Assembly (NCBI GenBank): GCA_016293925.1
Contig: JAEDCX010000005.1
Span: 1 to 58,513 of the forward strand
Direction: 5' to 3'
DNA length: 58,513 bases
Origin: Lachnospiraceae bacterium
GTDB lineage: Bacteria > Bacillota > Clostridia > Lachnospirales > Lachnospiraceae
Part shown: positions 16,758-25,945 of the stretch, piece by piece
How positions within the stretch are numbered: position 1 is the first letter of the stretch
How the letters are laid out: every line of letters starts with the position of its first letter
Notes under the pieces: model-generated
Told to the model about the DNA's origin: nothing
Databases searched by the model: none
Seen by the model: the letters and a program-made list of their open reading frames with translations, nothing else
Program-made: the position numbers and the translations under genes

Positions 16758-17573
16758 TTAACGTCTTAACTGGTTTGCCTGCTGCATCATCTCATCCGAT
16801 GCGGTGATTGCCTTTGAATTCAATTCGTAAGCACGCTGCGCCGTAATCAGATTCACCATCTCATCCACAACCTGGACATTGGATCCCTCCAAATATCCCT
16901 GAACCACTTTACTTCTGGTAAGTCCCTGCGTTGTTGCCTCACTCATCGGATCACCGCTGGCCGCCGTAGCAGAGAACAGGCTTCCGTCCTCTTTCTCCAG
17001 ACCGCCCGGGTTATTGAACTGCACCAGTCCCACGGTAATTCCCAGCGACTGCGGATTATTATTCTCATCCGGATAACAGAAGGTTCCGTCACCCGTAATG
17101 GTGATCTTACTCCCCACGATGTCCGCACCGAACACGATCGGACGATCATTCGTATCCAGAACAGGAAGACCGTCTGTCGTTGCCAGCGTCAGACCGCCGA
17201 CTCCCTCAGACAGTACAAAATTACCGTTTCTAGTGTAATATGTATTTCCATCCTGCCCCGACACCTTGAAGAATCCGTCTCCCTCAATGGCAAACGCAGT
17301 GGAACTGGTGGAAGCCAGCATCGGCCCCTGCTTAAAGATGGAATTGATAGCTGCATTTCTGACACCCATCCCCACCTGCGCACTGGTTGGCTTATTGGCA
17401 CCGTTTGCAGTCGTCGTCTCCGTTTGAAGCGTCTGGTACAAAAGAGACTTGAATTCATTTACTTCGGTCTTGTATCCGGTGGTATTCACATTGGATAGAT
17501 TGTTTGCAATCGTGTCCACATTAATCTGCTGTGATTTCATTCCGGATGCTGCTGTCCATAAAGATCTGACCAT
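16758..17573 (-). CDS. flgG: Flagellar distal rod protein FlgG
   Basis: 271 residues, exported through the flagellar type III apparatus to form the distal rod. The N-terminal LWTAASGM-QQ-NVDTIANNLSN motif with the TTGYK heptad region, and the C-terminal EGSNVQVVDEMVNLITAQRA and NSKAITASDEMMQQ, are diagnostic for FlgG. The central KVSGQDGNTYYTRNGNF strand is also typical. The B. subtilis counterpart next to mbl is flhP. Position 35 bases after the FlgF-type gene supports an operon. Confidence 0.93.
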   Translation of the reverse strand: MVRSLWTAASGMKSQQINVDTIANNLSNVNTTGYKTEVNEFKSLLYQTLQTETTTANGANKPTSAQVGMGVRNAAINSIFKQGPMLASTSSTAFAIEGDGFFKVSGQDGNTYYTRNGNFVLSEGVGGLTLATTDGLPVLDTNDRPIVFGADIVGSKITITGDGTFCYPDENNNPQSLGITVGLVQFNNPGGLEKEDGSLFSATAASGDPMSEATTQGLTRSKVVQGYLEGSNVQVVDEMVNLITAQRAYELNSKAITASDEMMQQANQLRR

Positions 17574-17607
17574 ACCCTGTCACCTCATCATTCCGTGTCC
17601 GGCAAAA

Positions 17608-18396
17608 TTATACGCGTCCTACATCATTTACTGCTTTATCCAGTGTCTCATCCATCGCCTGAATGATTTTCTGATTTGTCTCATATGCTCTCGTCACTGA
17701 AATCATCTCCACCATCTCATCCACAACATTCACATTGGATGCCTCCAGATATCCCTGAAACACCTTGGCCGAGGGTGTTACAATCTGTGCTCCCTCCACG
17801 GGAACATAATAATTCTCTCCGTAATGAGACAGATAATTGTAATCCTCGAAATCCGTGATCATCAACTGACCAACCACCTGGCGGTTCTGCCAGATGGTGC
17901 CGCTCTGATCGATTGTTGTCTCCGCATTGGGATCTATCTGAATTCTGGTAGCCGCACCGTTCCCCGTAACGCCCAGAACATAATCGCCGTCGCAGGTCGT
18001 CAGATAACCGTCCGTCGTCATGGAGAAAGCTCCGTCCCGCGTATATCTGGTCGAAGTTTCACCGTCCTTACCGGTGAATTCCACCGCAAAAAATCCTTCT
18101 CCGCTCAAGGCAATGTCAAAGGTATTCTCCGTTGTTTTGAATGAACCCTGCGTGAAATCGGTATACGCTTCCCCGATCTTCACTCCCAGCGACATATTGC
18201 CGATATGCTGTACACTGGGGCCTACCTGAGTTGTGTCTTTGATCTTATAGGCAAGTAACGAGGAAAACGCTTCGCTGGTCGAACCTTCTTTTTTGAATCC
18301 GGTCGTGTTGGCATTCGCCAGATTATTGGTCAGAATATCCATTCTTCTCTGCTCATTCATCATACCCGTACAACCGATATATAGTCCTCTGACCAT
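17608..18396 (-). CDS. flgF: Flagellar hook-basal body protein, FlgF/FlhO type
   Basis: 262-residue rod protein paralogous to the following flgG. It has GCTGMMNEQRRMDILTNNLA with NANTTGFKKEG at the N-terminus, YTRDGAFSMTTDGYL in the middle and EASNVNVVDEMVEMISVTRA at the C-terminus. It is the first flagellar gene after mbl, as in the B. subtilis mbl-flhO-flhP order. A strong AAGGAGGAG ribosome site lies 7 bases before the ATG. Confidence 0.9.
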   Translation of the reverse strand: MVRGLYIGCTGMMNEQRRMDILTNNLANANTTGFKKEGSTSEAFSSLLAYKIKDTTQVGPSVQHIGNMSLGVKIGEAYTDFTQGSFKTTENTFDIALSGEGFFAVEFTGKDGETSTRYTRDGAFSMTTDGYLTTCDGDYVLGVTGNGAATRIQIDPNAETTIDQSGTIWQNRQVVGQLMITDFEDYNYLSHYGENYYVPVEGAQIVTPSAKVFQGYLEASNVNVVDEMVEMISVTRAYETNQKIIQAMDETLDKAVNDVGRV

Positions 18397-18432
18397 GTGC
18401 GCTCCTCCTTCTCTCTCCGCTAATGCCCGGTA

Positions 18433-19425
18433 CTATTCCTCTCTGTACCCGGCCAAAAATTCTACATATTGTCCCGTTCCGATCGCAACCGCGGTCATGG
18501 GATCCTCTGCCGTCATTGTCGTGATACCGGTCTTATCGGCAATCAATTCCTCAAGACCGCGCAGAAGGCTTCCGCCTCCCGTCAGAACGATTCCTCTGTC
18601 CGCAATGTCCGCTGCCAATTCCGGCGGCGTATTCTCCAGAACCTTATGAATTGTGTCAATAATCTGCATTACAGGCTCTTTCAGTGCTTCCTCCGTCTCT
18701 TCCGAGGAAACTCTGACGGTGCTGGGATTACCGGTGAATACATGACGACCTCTCACGTCCATGTAATCTACTTCCGGTTGTTTGAATACAGAACCGATTC
18801 TGATTTTCAGTTCCTCTGCAGTACGCTCGCCGATCAGCAGATTGTGTTTCTTACGCATATATCTGACCAGTGCTTCATCGAAATCATCCCCGGCCACCTT
18901 CACAGACTCACTGACAACGGTTCCACCCAGGGAGATTACTGCAATATCGGATGTACCGCCACCGATATCGACGATCATATTCCCACAAGGCTTTGAAATA
19001 TCGATTCCGGCACCGATTGCAGCAGCGATCGGCTCCTCAATAATGAACACCTCCCGTGCACCTGCCTGGTAGGTTGCGTCCTCTACTGCTTTTTTCTCAA
19101 CCTCGGTAACACCGCTCGGCACGCAGACAGCGATTCTCGGCTTGCGGAAACCGCGTCTTCCAAGCGCTTTCTGGATGAAATATTTCATCATCTTCTCCGT
19201 TACTGTGTAATCTGAGATAACGCCCTTTCTCAAAGGCCTCACCGCGGTGATGTTACCGGGTGTCCTTCCCAGCATCAATCTGGCATCCTCTCCGATTGCC
19301 TTTATCTTATTGGTATTCGTATCAAATGCCACAACAGAAGGCTCCTTCAGAACAACACCCTTCCCTCTGATGTAAACAAGGATACTCGCTGTGCCCAGAT
19401 CAATTCCAATATTCGTGAACTGCAT
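18433..19425 (-). CDS. mbl: MreB-family actin-like protein (Mbl)
   Basis: Cytoskeletal ATPase guiding lateral wall synthesis at the membrane. 330 residues from the ATG at 19425 (GGGGAAG 6 bases upstream). Actin-fold motifs are NIGIDLGTASILVYI (phosphate 1), IVDIGGGTSDIAVI (phosphate 2) and GIVLTGGGSLLRGL (adenosine). MreB and Mbl are hard to separate by eye; the linkage to flgF-flgG points to Mbl. A longer frame to 19470 lacks a ribosome site. Promoter at 19498-19525. Confidence 0.9.
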   Translation of the reverse strand: MQFTNIGIDLGTASILVYIRGKGVVLKEPSVVAFDTNTNKIKAIGEDARLMLGRTPGNITAVRPLRKGVISDYTVTEKMMKYFIQKALGRRGFRKPRIAVCVPSGVTEVEKKAVEDATYQAGAREVFIIEEPIAAAIGAGIDISKPCGNMIVDIGGGTSDIAVISLGGTVVSESVKVAGDDFDEALVRYMRKKHNLLIGERTAEELKIRIGSVFKQPEVDYMDVRGRHVFTGNPSTVRVSSEETEEALKEPVMQIIDTIHKVLENTPPELAADIADRGIVLTGGGSLLRGLEELIADKTGITTMTAEDPMTAVAIGTGQYVEFLAGYREE

Positions 19426-19497
19426 TCTGATCTTCCCCTTTCCTGAATCATCTATCTTCATAATATCCATAATATCGCTATTTAAACATGCTAGAAT

Positions 19498-19525
19498 ATT
19501 ATAAACGATAAACAGCCATTTTCAA
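19498..19525 (-). promoter_or_regulatory. Predicted mbl promoter
   Basis: Minus strand TTGAAA (19520-19525), 16 bases, TATAAT (19498-19503), about 73 bases before the mbl start. Confidence 0.6.
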
Positions 19526-19550
19526 AGGGTTTTATGCAAATTCATAAAAA

Positions 19551-19597
19551 TTTAAAAAAGGCGAAACAGGAACCGGTTCCATCCGTTCCTGCTCCGC
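19551..19597 (-). terminator. Terminator of uvrBA
   Basis: GCGAAACAGGAAC (19561-19573) faces GTTCCTGCTCCGC (19585-19597), 13 positions with two mismatches. CTTTTTT follows on the minus strand (19554-19560). It lies 43 bases after the uvrA stop. Confidence 0.75.
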
Positions 19598-19640
19598 ATC
19601 CTTGCTCTCACATACTATATCGGTATGATTCGGAGAATAT

Positions 19641-22499
19641 TTAGTGCCGTTTGGCTTTTTCCAGCATTTTTTTCACATACAGTCCGGTATAGGAGCCTTC
19701 TGCCCCGGCAACCTGTTCCGGTGTACCGCGGGCAATTACGCAGCCTCCGCCGTCGCCGCCCTCCGGCCCCATATCAATAATATAATCCGCTGTTTTGATC
19801 ACATCCAGATTATGTTCGATTACAACTACCGTATTGCCGCCTTCCGTCAAACGCCGAAGAATATCGATCAGCTTGTGCACATCGGCAAAATGCAGTCCGG
19901 TTGTGGGTTCATCCAGGATGTAGATCGTCTTGCCGGTGCTCTTCCGGCTCAACTCCGTGGCAAGTTTAATCCGTTGCGCTTCACCACCGGACAATGTCGT
20001 AGAAGGTTGTCCCAGTTTGATATAGGACAGTCCAACATCATACAGGGTCTGAATTTTCCGATGGATCGACGGAACATTTTCAAAGAAATGCATCGCCTCG
20101 CCCACCGTCATGTCCAGAACTTCAAAAATATTTTTGCCCTTATAACGAACCTCCAGCGTCTCCCGATTGTACCTTTTCCCTCCGCATACCTCGCACGGAA
20201 CATAGACATCCGGCAAAAAATGCATCTCAATCTTGATAATACCGTCTCCGCTGCAGGCCTCACATCGACCGCCCTTCACATTGAAGCTGAACCGTCCCTT
20301 GGTATACCCATGGGCTTTCGCATCACTTGTGGAGGCAAAAAGATCACGTATCTGATCAAACAGACCCGTATAGGTTGCCGGATTGGATCTCGGCGTCCGG
20401 CCGATCGGGGACTGATCGATATTGATCACTTTATCCAGCTGTTCCACTCCGTCGATACCATCATGCAAACCCGGTACCAGCAATGCCCGGTTCAACGTTT
20501 TCGCAAGATGTTTGTAGAGAATCTCATTTATCAGGGAACTCTTTCCCGAACCGGATACACCGGTAACGCAAGTCATAATACCAAGCGGGATCTCCACGTC
20601 AATATTCTTTAGATTGTTTTCCCTCGCGCCCCGGATCTTCAGAAATCCGGTTGGTTCCAGACGCTTCTCCGGAACCGGAATGGACAGCCTTCCGCTCAGA
20701 TACTGACCCGTTATGGAATGTTCATCCTGCATAATCTCTTCCGCAGTTCCCATAGCAATTACACGGCCACCGTTCTCTCCCGCGCCCGGACCGATATCCA
20801 CGATGCAGTCGGCAGCCAGCATGGTATCCTCATCATGCTCTACCACAATCAGGGAATTCCCCATATCCCTCAGGTTTTTCAGGGTAGCCAGCAGTTTATC
20901 GTTATCCCGCTGATGAAGACCGATACTCGGTTCATCCAGAATATAGCACACACCCACCAGTCCGGATCCGATCTGGGTTGCCAGACGGATTCTCTGCGCT
21001 TCTCCGCCGGACAAAGATGCCGTTGCTCTCGCCAGCGTCAGATAATCCAGACCAACATCAACCAGGAAGCCAACCCGCGCCCGAATCTCCTTCAGTAATT
21101 GTCTGCCGATAGTCTCCTGCATCGGCGTCAGTTTCATGTGATCGACGAATTCTTTCAGATCTCCGATCGACATGGAAGTTGTCTCATAGATATTTTTCTC
21201 ACATACGGTAACCGCCAGCGATGACTTTTTGAGTCTCATCCCATGACACTCATCGCAAGGAGTAATCCGCATGAATTTCTCATATTCCTGTTTCATGTAT
21301 TCGGAGGCTGTCTCCCGGTAACGCCGGTTCTCATTGGCGATCAGTCCCTCAAAGGCAGTCGGATATTCTCCCTTCCCTCTCTGTCCCTCATAATACACAG
21401 TGACTTTCCTGCCTCCGGTACCATAGAGCAGAATGTTCCTTACCTGATCGGACAATTGCTCGTATGGAGTATCCAGACTGAAACCGTACTCTTTGGCCAG
21501 AGCATTGAGAAGTGCATTGGTAAAACTGCCTGAGTTGCCTGACGACTGCCATCCGCAGGCTGCAATCGCCCCCTCATTCAGACTCAGTCTCTTATCCGGA
21601 ATCATCAGTTCCGGATCAAACTCCATGTGATAACCAAGACCATAACATCCGGGGCATGCGCCGAAGGGATTGTTGAACGAAAAGCTCCGGGGTTCAATCT
21701 CCTCAATACTGATCTCACAGTCCGGACACGCAAAACTGGAACTCAGCTGCAGAGGTTCCCCTCCAATCACATCCACGATCATCAGCCCTTCTGCCAGATC
21801 CAGAACATTCTCCACCGACCCGGTCAGGCGGCTCTCGATCCCCGGCTTCACAACGATTCGGTCCACAACGATCTCAATGTTGTGCTTCAGATTCTTATCC
21901 AGACGGATCTCCTCCGAAAGTTCATATTGGTTTCCGTCCGCAATTACCCGGACATAACCCGATTTACTGGCCCGTTCGAATACCTTCGCATGTTCGCCCT
22001 TGCGGCCGCGTACGACAGGCGCAAGCAGCTGGATTTTCGTACCTTCCGGCAACGCCATGATCTGATCAATCATCTGATCTACCGTCTGCCGTTTGATCTG
22101 TCTGCCGCAATTCGGGCAGTGCGGAATTCCGATCCTGGCATAGAGAAGCCTGAAATAGTCATAGATCTCCGTAACCGTTCCTACAGTGGAACGCGGATTC
22201 CGGTTGGTGGATTTCTGGTCGATGGATATGGCAGGGCTCAATCCCTCTATTTTCTCCACGTTCGGCTTCTCCATCTGTCCCAGAAACTGTCTCGCATAGG
22301 ACGATATAGACTCCATGTATCTTCTCTGTCCTTCTGCATAGATCGTATCAAATGCCAGTGATGATTTACCGGATCCCGACAGTCCTGTCATGACCACCAA
22401 TTCCTCTCTCGGTATATCGATATCGATATTCTTCAGGTTATGTTCTCTTGCTCCCCGGATTTTAATATATTCCTTCGGACGCATCTTCCTATTCTCCAT
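19641..22499 (-). CDS. uvrA: UvrABC excinuclease subunit A
   Basis: Damage-recognition ATPase of nucleotide excision repair, 952 residues. It has two ABC modules with Walker A GLSGSGKSSL and GVSGSGKSSL, and signature LSGGEAQRI in each. Zinc-binding Cys pairs are CPNCGRQ, CPDC...CPGCYG and CEAC...CEVCGG. The start at 22499 is preceded by GGAGG 5 bases upstream; an ATG at 22520 overlaps uvrB and has no ribosome site. It is the second gene after uvrB (17-base gap) under the SOS-type promoter at 24568-24618. Confidence 0.97.
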   Translation of the reverse strand: MENRKMRPKEYIKIRGAREHNLKNIDIDIPREELVVMTGLSGSGKSSLAFDTIYAEGQRRYMESISSYARQFLGQMEKPNVEKIEGLSPAISIDQKSTNRNPRSTVGTVTEIYDYFRLLYARIGIPHCPNCGRQIKRQTVDQMIDQIMALPEGTKIQLLAPVVRGRKGEHAKVFERASKSGYVRVIADGNQYELSEEIRLDKNLKHNIEIVVDRIVVKPGIESRLTGSVENVLDLAEGLMIVDVIGGEPLQLSSSFACPDCEISIEEIEPRSFSFNNPFGACPGCYGLGYHMEFDPELMIPDKRLSLNEGAIAACGWQSSGNSGSFTNALLNALAKEYGFSLDTPYEQLSDQVRNILLYGTGGRKVTVYYEGQRGKGEYPTAFEGLIANENRRYRETASEYMKQEYEKFMRITPCDECHGMRLKKSSLAVTVCEKNIYETTSMSIGDLKEFVDHMKLTPMQETIGRQLLKEIRARVGFLVDVGLDYLTLARATASLSGGEAQRIRLATQIGSGLVGVCYILDEPSIGLHQRDNDKLLATLKNLRDMGNSLIVVEHDEDTMLAADCIVDIGPGAGENGGRVIAMGTAEEIMQDEHSITGQYLSGRLSIPVPEKRLEPTGFLKIRGARENNLKNIDVEIPLGIMTCVTGVSGSGKSSLINEILYKHLAKTLNRALLVPGLHDGIDGVEQLDKVINIDQSPIGRTPRSNPATYTGLFDQIRDLFASTSDAKAHGYTKGRFSFNVKGGRCEACSGDGIIKIEMHFLPDVYVPCEVCGGKRYNRETLEVRYKGKNIFEVLDMTVGEAMHFFENVPSIHRKIQTLYDVGLSYIKLGQPSTTLSGGEAQRIKLATELSRKSTGKTIYILDEPTTGLHFADVHKLIDILRRLTEGGNTVVVIEHNLDVIKTADYIIDMGPEGGDGGGCVIARGTPEQVAGAEGSYTGLYVKKMLEKAKRH

Positions 22500-22516
22500 A
22501 TATCCTCCGTCATACC

Positions 22517-24502
22517 TCAACGATGATCGGCAGGCAGGAACTTCTTCAGTTCGATCAACTTGTCTCTCATCTCTGCGGCAGCTTCAAAATTCAATTCAGC
22601 CGCCATCTGCTTCATTTTCTTCGTCACATCGGCAATCAATTTCTCCAGTTCCCTGCGGCTCATGGATTCCGGATCCTTCTCAAACTTCATCTTCTCCTGT
22701 TCGATCGTCTTGCTGATGCTGATCAGATCCCGGACACTCTTCTGAATCGTCCGGGGAGTGATGCCGTGCTCCTGATTATACTTCTGCTGGATCTGGCGCC
22801 TGCGGTTGGTCTCACGAATCGCATTCTGCATGGAATCTGTCATGGTATCTGCATACATGATGACATGCCCTTCCGCATTTCGTGCGGCACGCCCAATAGT
22901 CTGTACCAGAGAGGTCTCACTTCTGAGGAATCCTTCCTTGTCCGCATCCAGAATCGCCACCAGTGCAATCTCCGGTATATCCAGTCCTTCTCTGAGCAGA
23001 TTGATCCCGACCAGAACATCAAACGCATCCAGACGCATATCGCGGATGATCTCCGCCCGCTCCAGCGTATCGATATCGGAATGCAGGTATTTCACCCGGA
23101 TGCCCGCATCCGTCAGATATTTCGTCAGATCCTCCGCCATTTTCTTTGTCAGGGTGGTGACAAGTACCTTGTTCTTCCGCTCTGTTTCCTTACGGATCTC
23201 GCCGATCAGGTCATCCACCTGTCCCTCCACCGGACGCACATCCACTTCCGGATCCAACAGCCCTGTAGGACGGATAATCTGCTCTGCCCGCAGCAATTCA
23301 TGCTCTGCCTCATACTCTCCGGGCGTTGCGGACACGAACAGAAGCTGATCAATCTGCTGCTCGAACTCTGCGAAATTCATCGGACGGTTATCCAGCGCCG
23401 AGGGCAGACGGAACCCGTAATCCACCAACGTGGTTTTCCTGGACCGGTCGCCGAAATACATGCCGCGAATCTGCGGAATCGTCATGTGGGACTCATCAAT
23501 GATAATCAGATAATCATCCGTGAAATAATCCATCAGCGTATAGGGTCTCTCACCGGGCTTCATTCGATTCATATGCCTGGAATAATTCTCAATACCGGAG
23601 CAGAATCCGGTTTCCCGTAGCATCTCTATGTCAAAATTCGTTCGTTCCGCAATCCGCTGGGCCTCGATCAGTTTGTCTTCGCTCTTGAAGAATCTCACCT
23701 GTTCGATCATCTCTTCTTCGATATCCCTGCAGGCAAGCTGAATCTTCTCCGGCGGAATCACGTAATGTGATGCGGGGAAAATCGTAATATGCTCCAGTGT
23801 CGCATGGGGTCTTCCCGTAATCTGATCCACCTCACAGATCCGGTCAATCTCGTCTCCGAAGAATTCGATCCGGATCACGTATTCTCCTCCCTGGGCAGGA
23901 TACACTTCCAGCACATCTCCCCGTACCCGGAATCGTCCTCTGTCCAGCTCCATATCGTTTCGCTCATAACGGATGGTGATCAGTTCCCGGATCACCGCAT
24001 CCCGGTCCTTGGTCATACCCGGGCGCAGTGAGACACGCATCCCCTGGAACTCTTCGGGGCTTCCCAGACCGTAGATACAGGATACGGATGCCACAACGAT
24101 AACATCCCGCCGTTCCGACAGTGAAGCCGTTGCAGACAACCGTAATTTGTCGATCTCATCATTGACGGAAGAGTCCTTGGCAATATACGTGTCCGTCTGC
24201 GGGACATATGCCTCAGGTTGATAGTAGTCGTAGTAGGACACAAAGTACTCCACTGCGTTCTCCGGAAAGAACTCCTTGAATTCTCCGTATAACTGGCCTG
24301 CCAGTGTTTTGTTATGCGCAATGATCAGTGTGGGCTTCTGCAGCTGCTGAATCACATTGGCCATCGTAAATGTCTTGCCGGAACCGGTAACCCCCAGCAG
24401 GGTTTCAAACTGATTCCCTTTCCGAAATCCATCCACCAGTGCCCGAATGGCTTCCGGCTGATCCCCTGTAGGTGCATATTCCGAATGCAGTCTGAATTCC
24501 AT
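22517..24502 (-). CDS. uvrB: UvrABC excinuclease subunit B
   Basis: DNA helicase-like subunit of excision repair that receives damage from UvrA and recruits UvrC. 661 residues: Walker A GVTGSGKTFTMAN (~36-48), the beta-hairpin region YYDYYQPEAYVPQTDTYI, Walker B IIIDESHM, helicase motif VI QTIGRAARN, and a C-terminal UVR domain (KKMKQMAAELNFEAAAEMRD) that binds UvrC. GAGG lies 5 bases before the ATG. The promoter carries a LexA-type box, fitting SOS induction as in B. subtilis. No uvrC in the window. Confidence 0.97.
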   Translation of the reverse strand: MEFRLHSEYAPTGDQPEAIRALVDGFRKGNQFETLLGVTGSGKTFTMANVIQQLQKPTLIIAHNKTLAGQLYGEFKEFFPENAVEYFVSYYDYYQPEAYVPQTDTYIAKDSSVNDEIDKLRLSATASLSERRDVIVVASVSCIYGLGSPEEFQGMRVSLRPGMTKDRDAVIRELITIRYERNDMELDRGRFRVRGDVLEVYPAQGGEYVIRIEFFGDEIDRICEVDQITGRPHATLEHITIFPASHYVIPPEKIQLACRDIEEEMIEQVRFFKSEDKLIEAQRIAERTNFDIEMLRETGFCSGIENYSRHMNRMKPGERPYTLMDYFTDDYLIIIDESHMTIPQIRGMYFGDRSRKTTLVDYGFRLPSALDNRPMNFAEFEQQIDQLLFVSATPGEYEAEHELLRAEQIIRPTGLLDPEVDVRPVEGQVDDLIGEIRKETERKNKVLVTTLTKKMAEDLTKYLTDAGIRVKYLHSDIDTLERAEIIRDMRLDAFDVLVGINLLREGLDIPEIALVAILDADKEGFLRSETSLVQTIGRAARNAEGHVIMYADTMTDSMQNAIRETNRRRQIQQKYNQEHGITPRTIQKSVRDLISISKTIEQEKMKFEKDPESMSRRELEKLIADVTKKMKQMAAELNFEAAAEMRDKLIELKKFLPADHR

Positions 24503-24567
24503 GTTATCCTCATTTCCTCTCTACACAAATCCGGACCAAATCTATTGTGGTCATGAAGTCAGTTATC

Positions 24568-24596
24568 ATCGTACCACATCCTTGTTGCTTTGTCCA
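24568..24596 (-). promoter_or_regulatory. Predicted uvrBA promoter
   Basis: Minus strand TGGACA (24591-24596), 17 bases, TACGAT (24568-24573), about 66 bases before the uvrB start and just downstream of the LexA box. Confidence 0.6.
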
Positions 24597-24604
24597 CAGC
24601 AAAC

Positions 24605-24618
24605 AGAACATTTGTTCG
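24605..24618 (-). promoter_or_regulatory. LexA (Cheo-type) SOS box
   Basis: CGAACAAATGTTCT on the minus strand contains GAAC-N4-GTTC, the Gram-positive LexA/DinR consensus, with the favoured CG flank on one side. It sits 9 bases upstream of the uvrB -35. Confidence 0.7.
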
Positions 24619-24630
24619 TTGCCAATGAGC

Positions 24631-24667
24631 AAAAATCAAGCGATCCGTCATCCTGCAGATCGCTTGA
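24631..24667 (-). terminator. Terminator of the ftsEX-ctpA operon
   Basis: TCAAGCGATC (24636-24645) and GATCGCTTGA (24658-24667) form a 10-bp perfect stem. On the minus strand a T5 run (24631-24635) follows the stem. It lies 12 bases after the S41 peptidase stop. Confidence 0.8.
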
Positions 24668-24678
24668 GAGAACATATT

Positions 24679-25944
24679 CTACTGAACCAGCGGCAGCAGA
24701 TACTCTATCGCCGCCTGTTTCTGGTTATCAATTCCTTCGTTCAGGTATTGTTCGGAATCCCACTCCACCGGGATATCCGGTTCTATTCCCACACCGTGAA
24801 TATAATTCCCGTTTGGTGTGAAATAATTACTGATGGTAAGCTTAATCGCTGTTCCGTCACTGAAAGAAATAATCCGCTGCACAATTCCTTTCCCGAATGT
24901 AGTGGTACCCACCAGTTTGCCGATCCCGTAATCCTTGATCGCACCGGCCAGAATCTCGGATGCACTGGCACTGTTCCCATCTACCAGAACAGCCAGCGGG
25001 ATCTGAATCTCTTCGGTTCCGTCACACCGGTATTCCATACGCTGTCCATACTTATCCTCGGTATAGACAATCAATCCCTCCGGAAGCAGTCTGCGGGCAA
25101 TCTGGCACACCGTCGACACGTTCCCTCCCGGATTGGCACGCAGATCCAGGATCAGCCCCTTCATTCCCCGGGCAACCAGCGTATCATATGCTTCACAATA
25201 CTGTGCATAGGTCACATCGTCGAATTCCGTAATCTCGATGTAGCCGATGCTGTTCTCCAGCATCTCATATTCCACGGTCGGCGATTCGATCTTGGCTCGC
25301 GCCACTGTTATATCAAGGGGATTCTTCTCCCCTTCTCTCTGAACTGTAATCGTGACAGAGGTTCCCTCCGGACCTTTGATCAGCTTAACGATCTCAGAGG
25401 AAGTCATTCCGATGGTATCCGTCCCGTCCACCTTGACGATAAAATCTCCCGGTGACAGATCGCTTGCCGCTGCCGGGGTATTCTTGATCAGTTTGGAAAC
25501 ATAACACATATTGGCCTCTGTATTGAAACCGATATACGCTCCGATACCGTAGTAGATTCCTTCCGTCTGACTGATCATATCCTCCAGTTCTTCCTGGGTA
25601 TAATACACAGAATAAGGATCTCCCAGAGACTCCAGCAGACCGTAATACAGTCCGTCCACAAGTTCCTCTGAATGTATCTCATTCAGATAATGCGCCTCTA
25701 TGGTATCCAACAGAATCTGAAGCTTACCGATCACGACGTCATTGATCACTTCTTCCCCGTCATCCTGCTGCGACATCTCCGGAACATGAACCGCTTCCTC
25801 ATTTTTCTTGGAATCCTTCACCCGCATAACCAGATACACGCAGCTACAGATCAGCAGCGCAATCAGGATTCCCGTAAGAATGCCGCCCCAATATGCTCTT
25901 CTTTTTTCTCCTTCTCTGTCGTTCAAAAGATTATCGTCGTTCAT
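24679..25944 (-). CDS. ctpA: S41-family C-terminal processing peptidase
   Basis: Membrane-anchored serine protease of 421 residues. One N-terminal helix (GILTGILIALLICSCVYLVM), a PDZ domain (~130-215: SPGDFIVKVDG, IVKLIKGPEGTSV), then the S41 core with LDLRANPGG, the Ser cluster GNSASASEI at 324-331 and the Lys352 of FGKGIVQ, giving a Ser-Lys dyad. Such enzymes trim wall hydrolases and other exported proteins. The gene starts one base after the M23 hydrolase gene, whose last codons carry its AAGGAG site, so the hydrolase is a natural substrate candidate. Confidence 0.92.
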   Translation of the reverse strand: MNDDNLLNDREGEKRRAYWGGILTGILIALLICSCVYLVMRVKDSKKNEEAVHVPEMSQQDDGEEVINDVVIGKLQILLDTIEAHYLNEIHSEELVDGLYYGLLESLGDPYSVYYTQEELEDMISQTEGIYYGIGAYIGFNTEANMCYVSKLIKNTPAAASDLSPGDFIVKVDGTDTIGMTSSEIVKLIKGPEGTSVTITVQREGEKNPLDITVARAKIESPTVEYEMLENSIGYIEITEFDDVTYAQYCEAYDTLVARGMKGLILDLRANPGGNVSTVCQIARRLLPEGLIVYTEDKYGQRMEYRCDGTEEIQIPLAVLVDGNSASASEILAGAIKDYGIGKLVGTTTFGKGIVQRIISFSDGTAIKLTISNYFTPNGNYIHGVGIEPDIPVEWDSEQYLNEGIDNQKQAAIEYLLPLVQ

Positions 25945-25945
25945 G

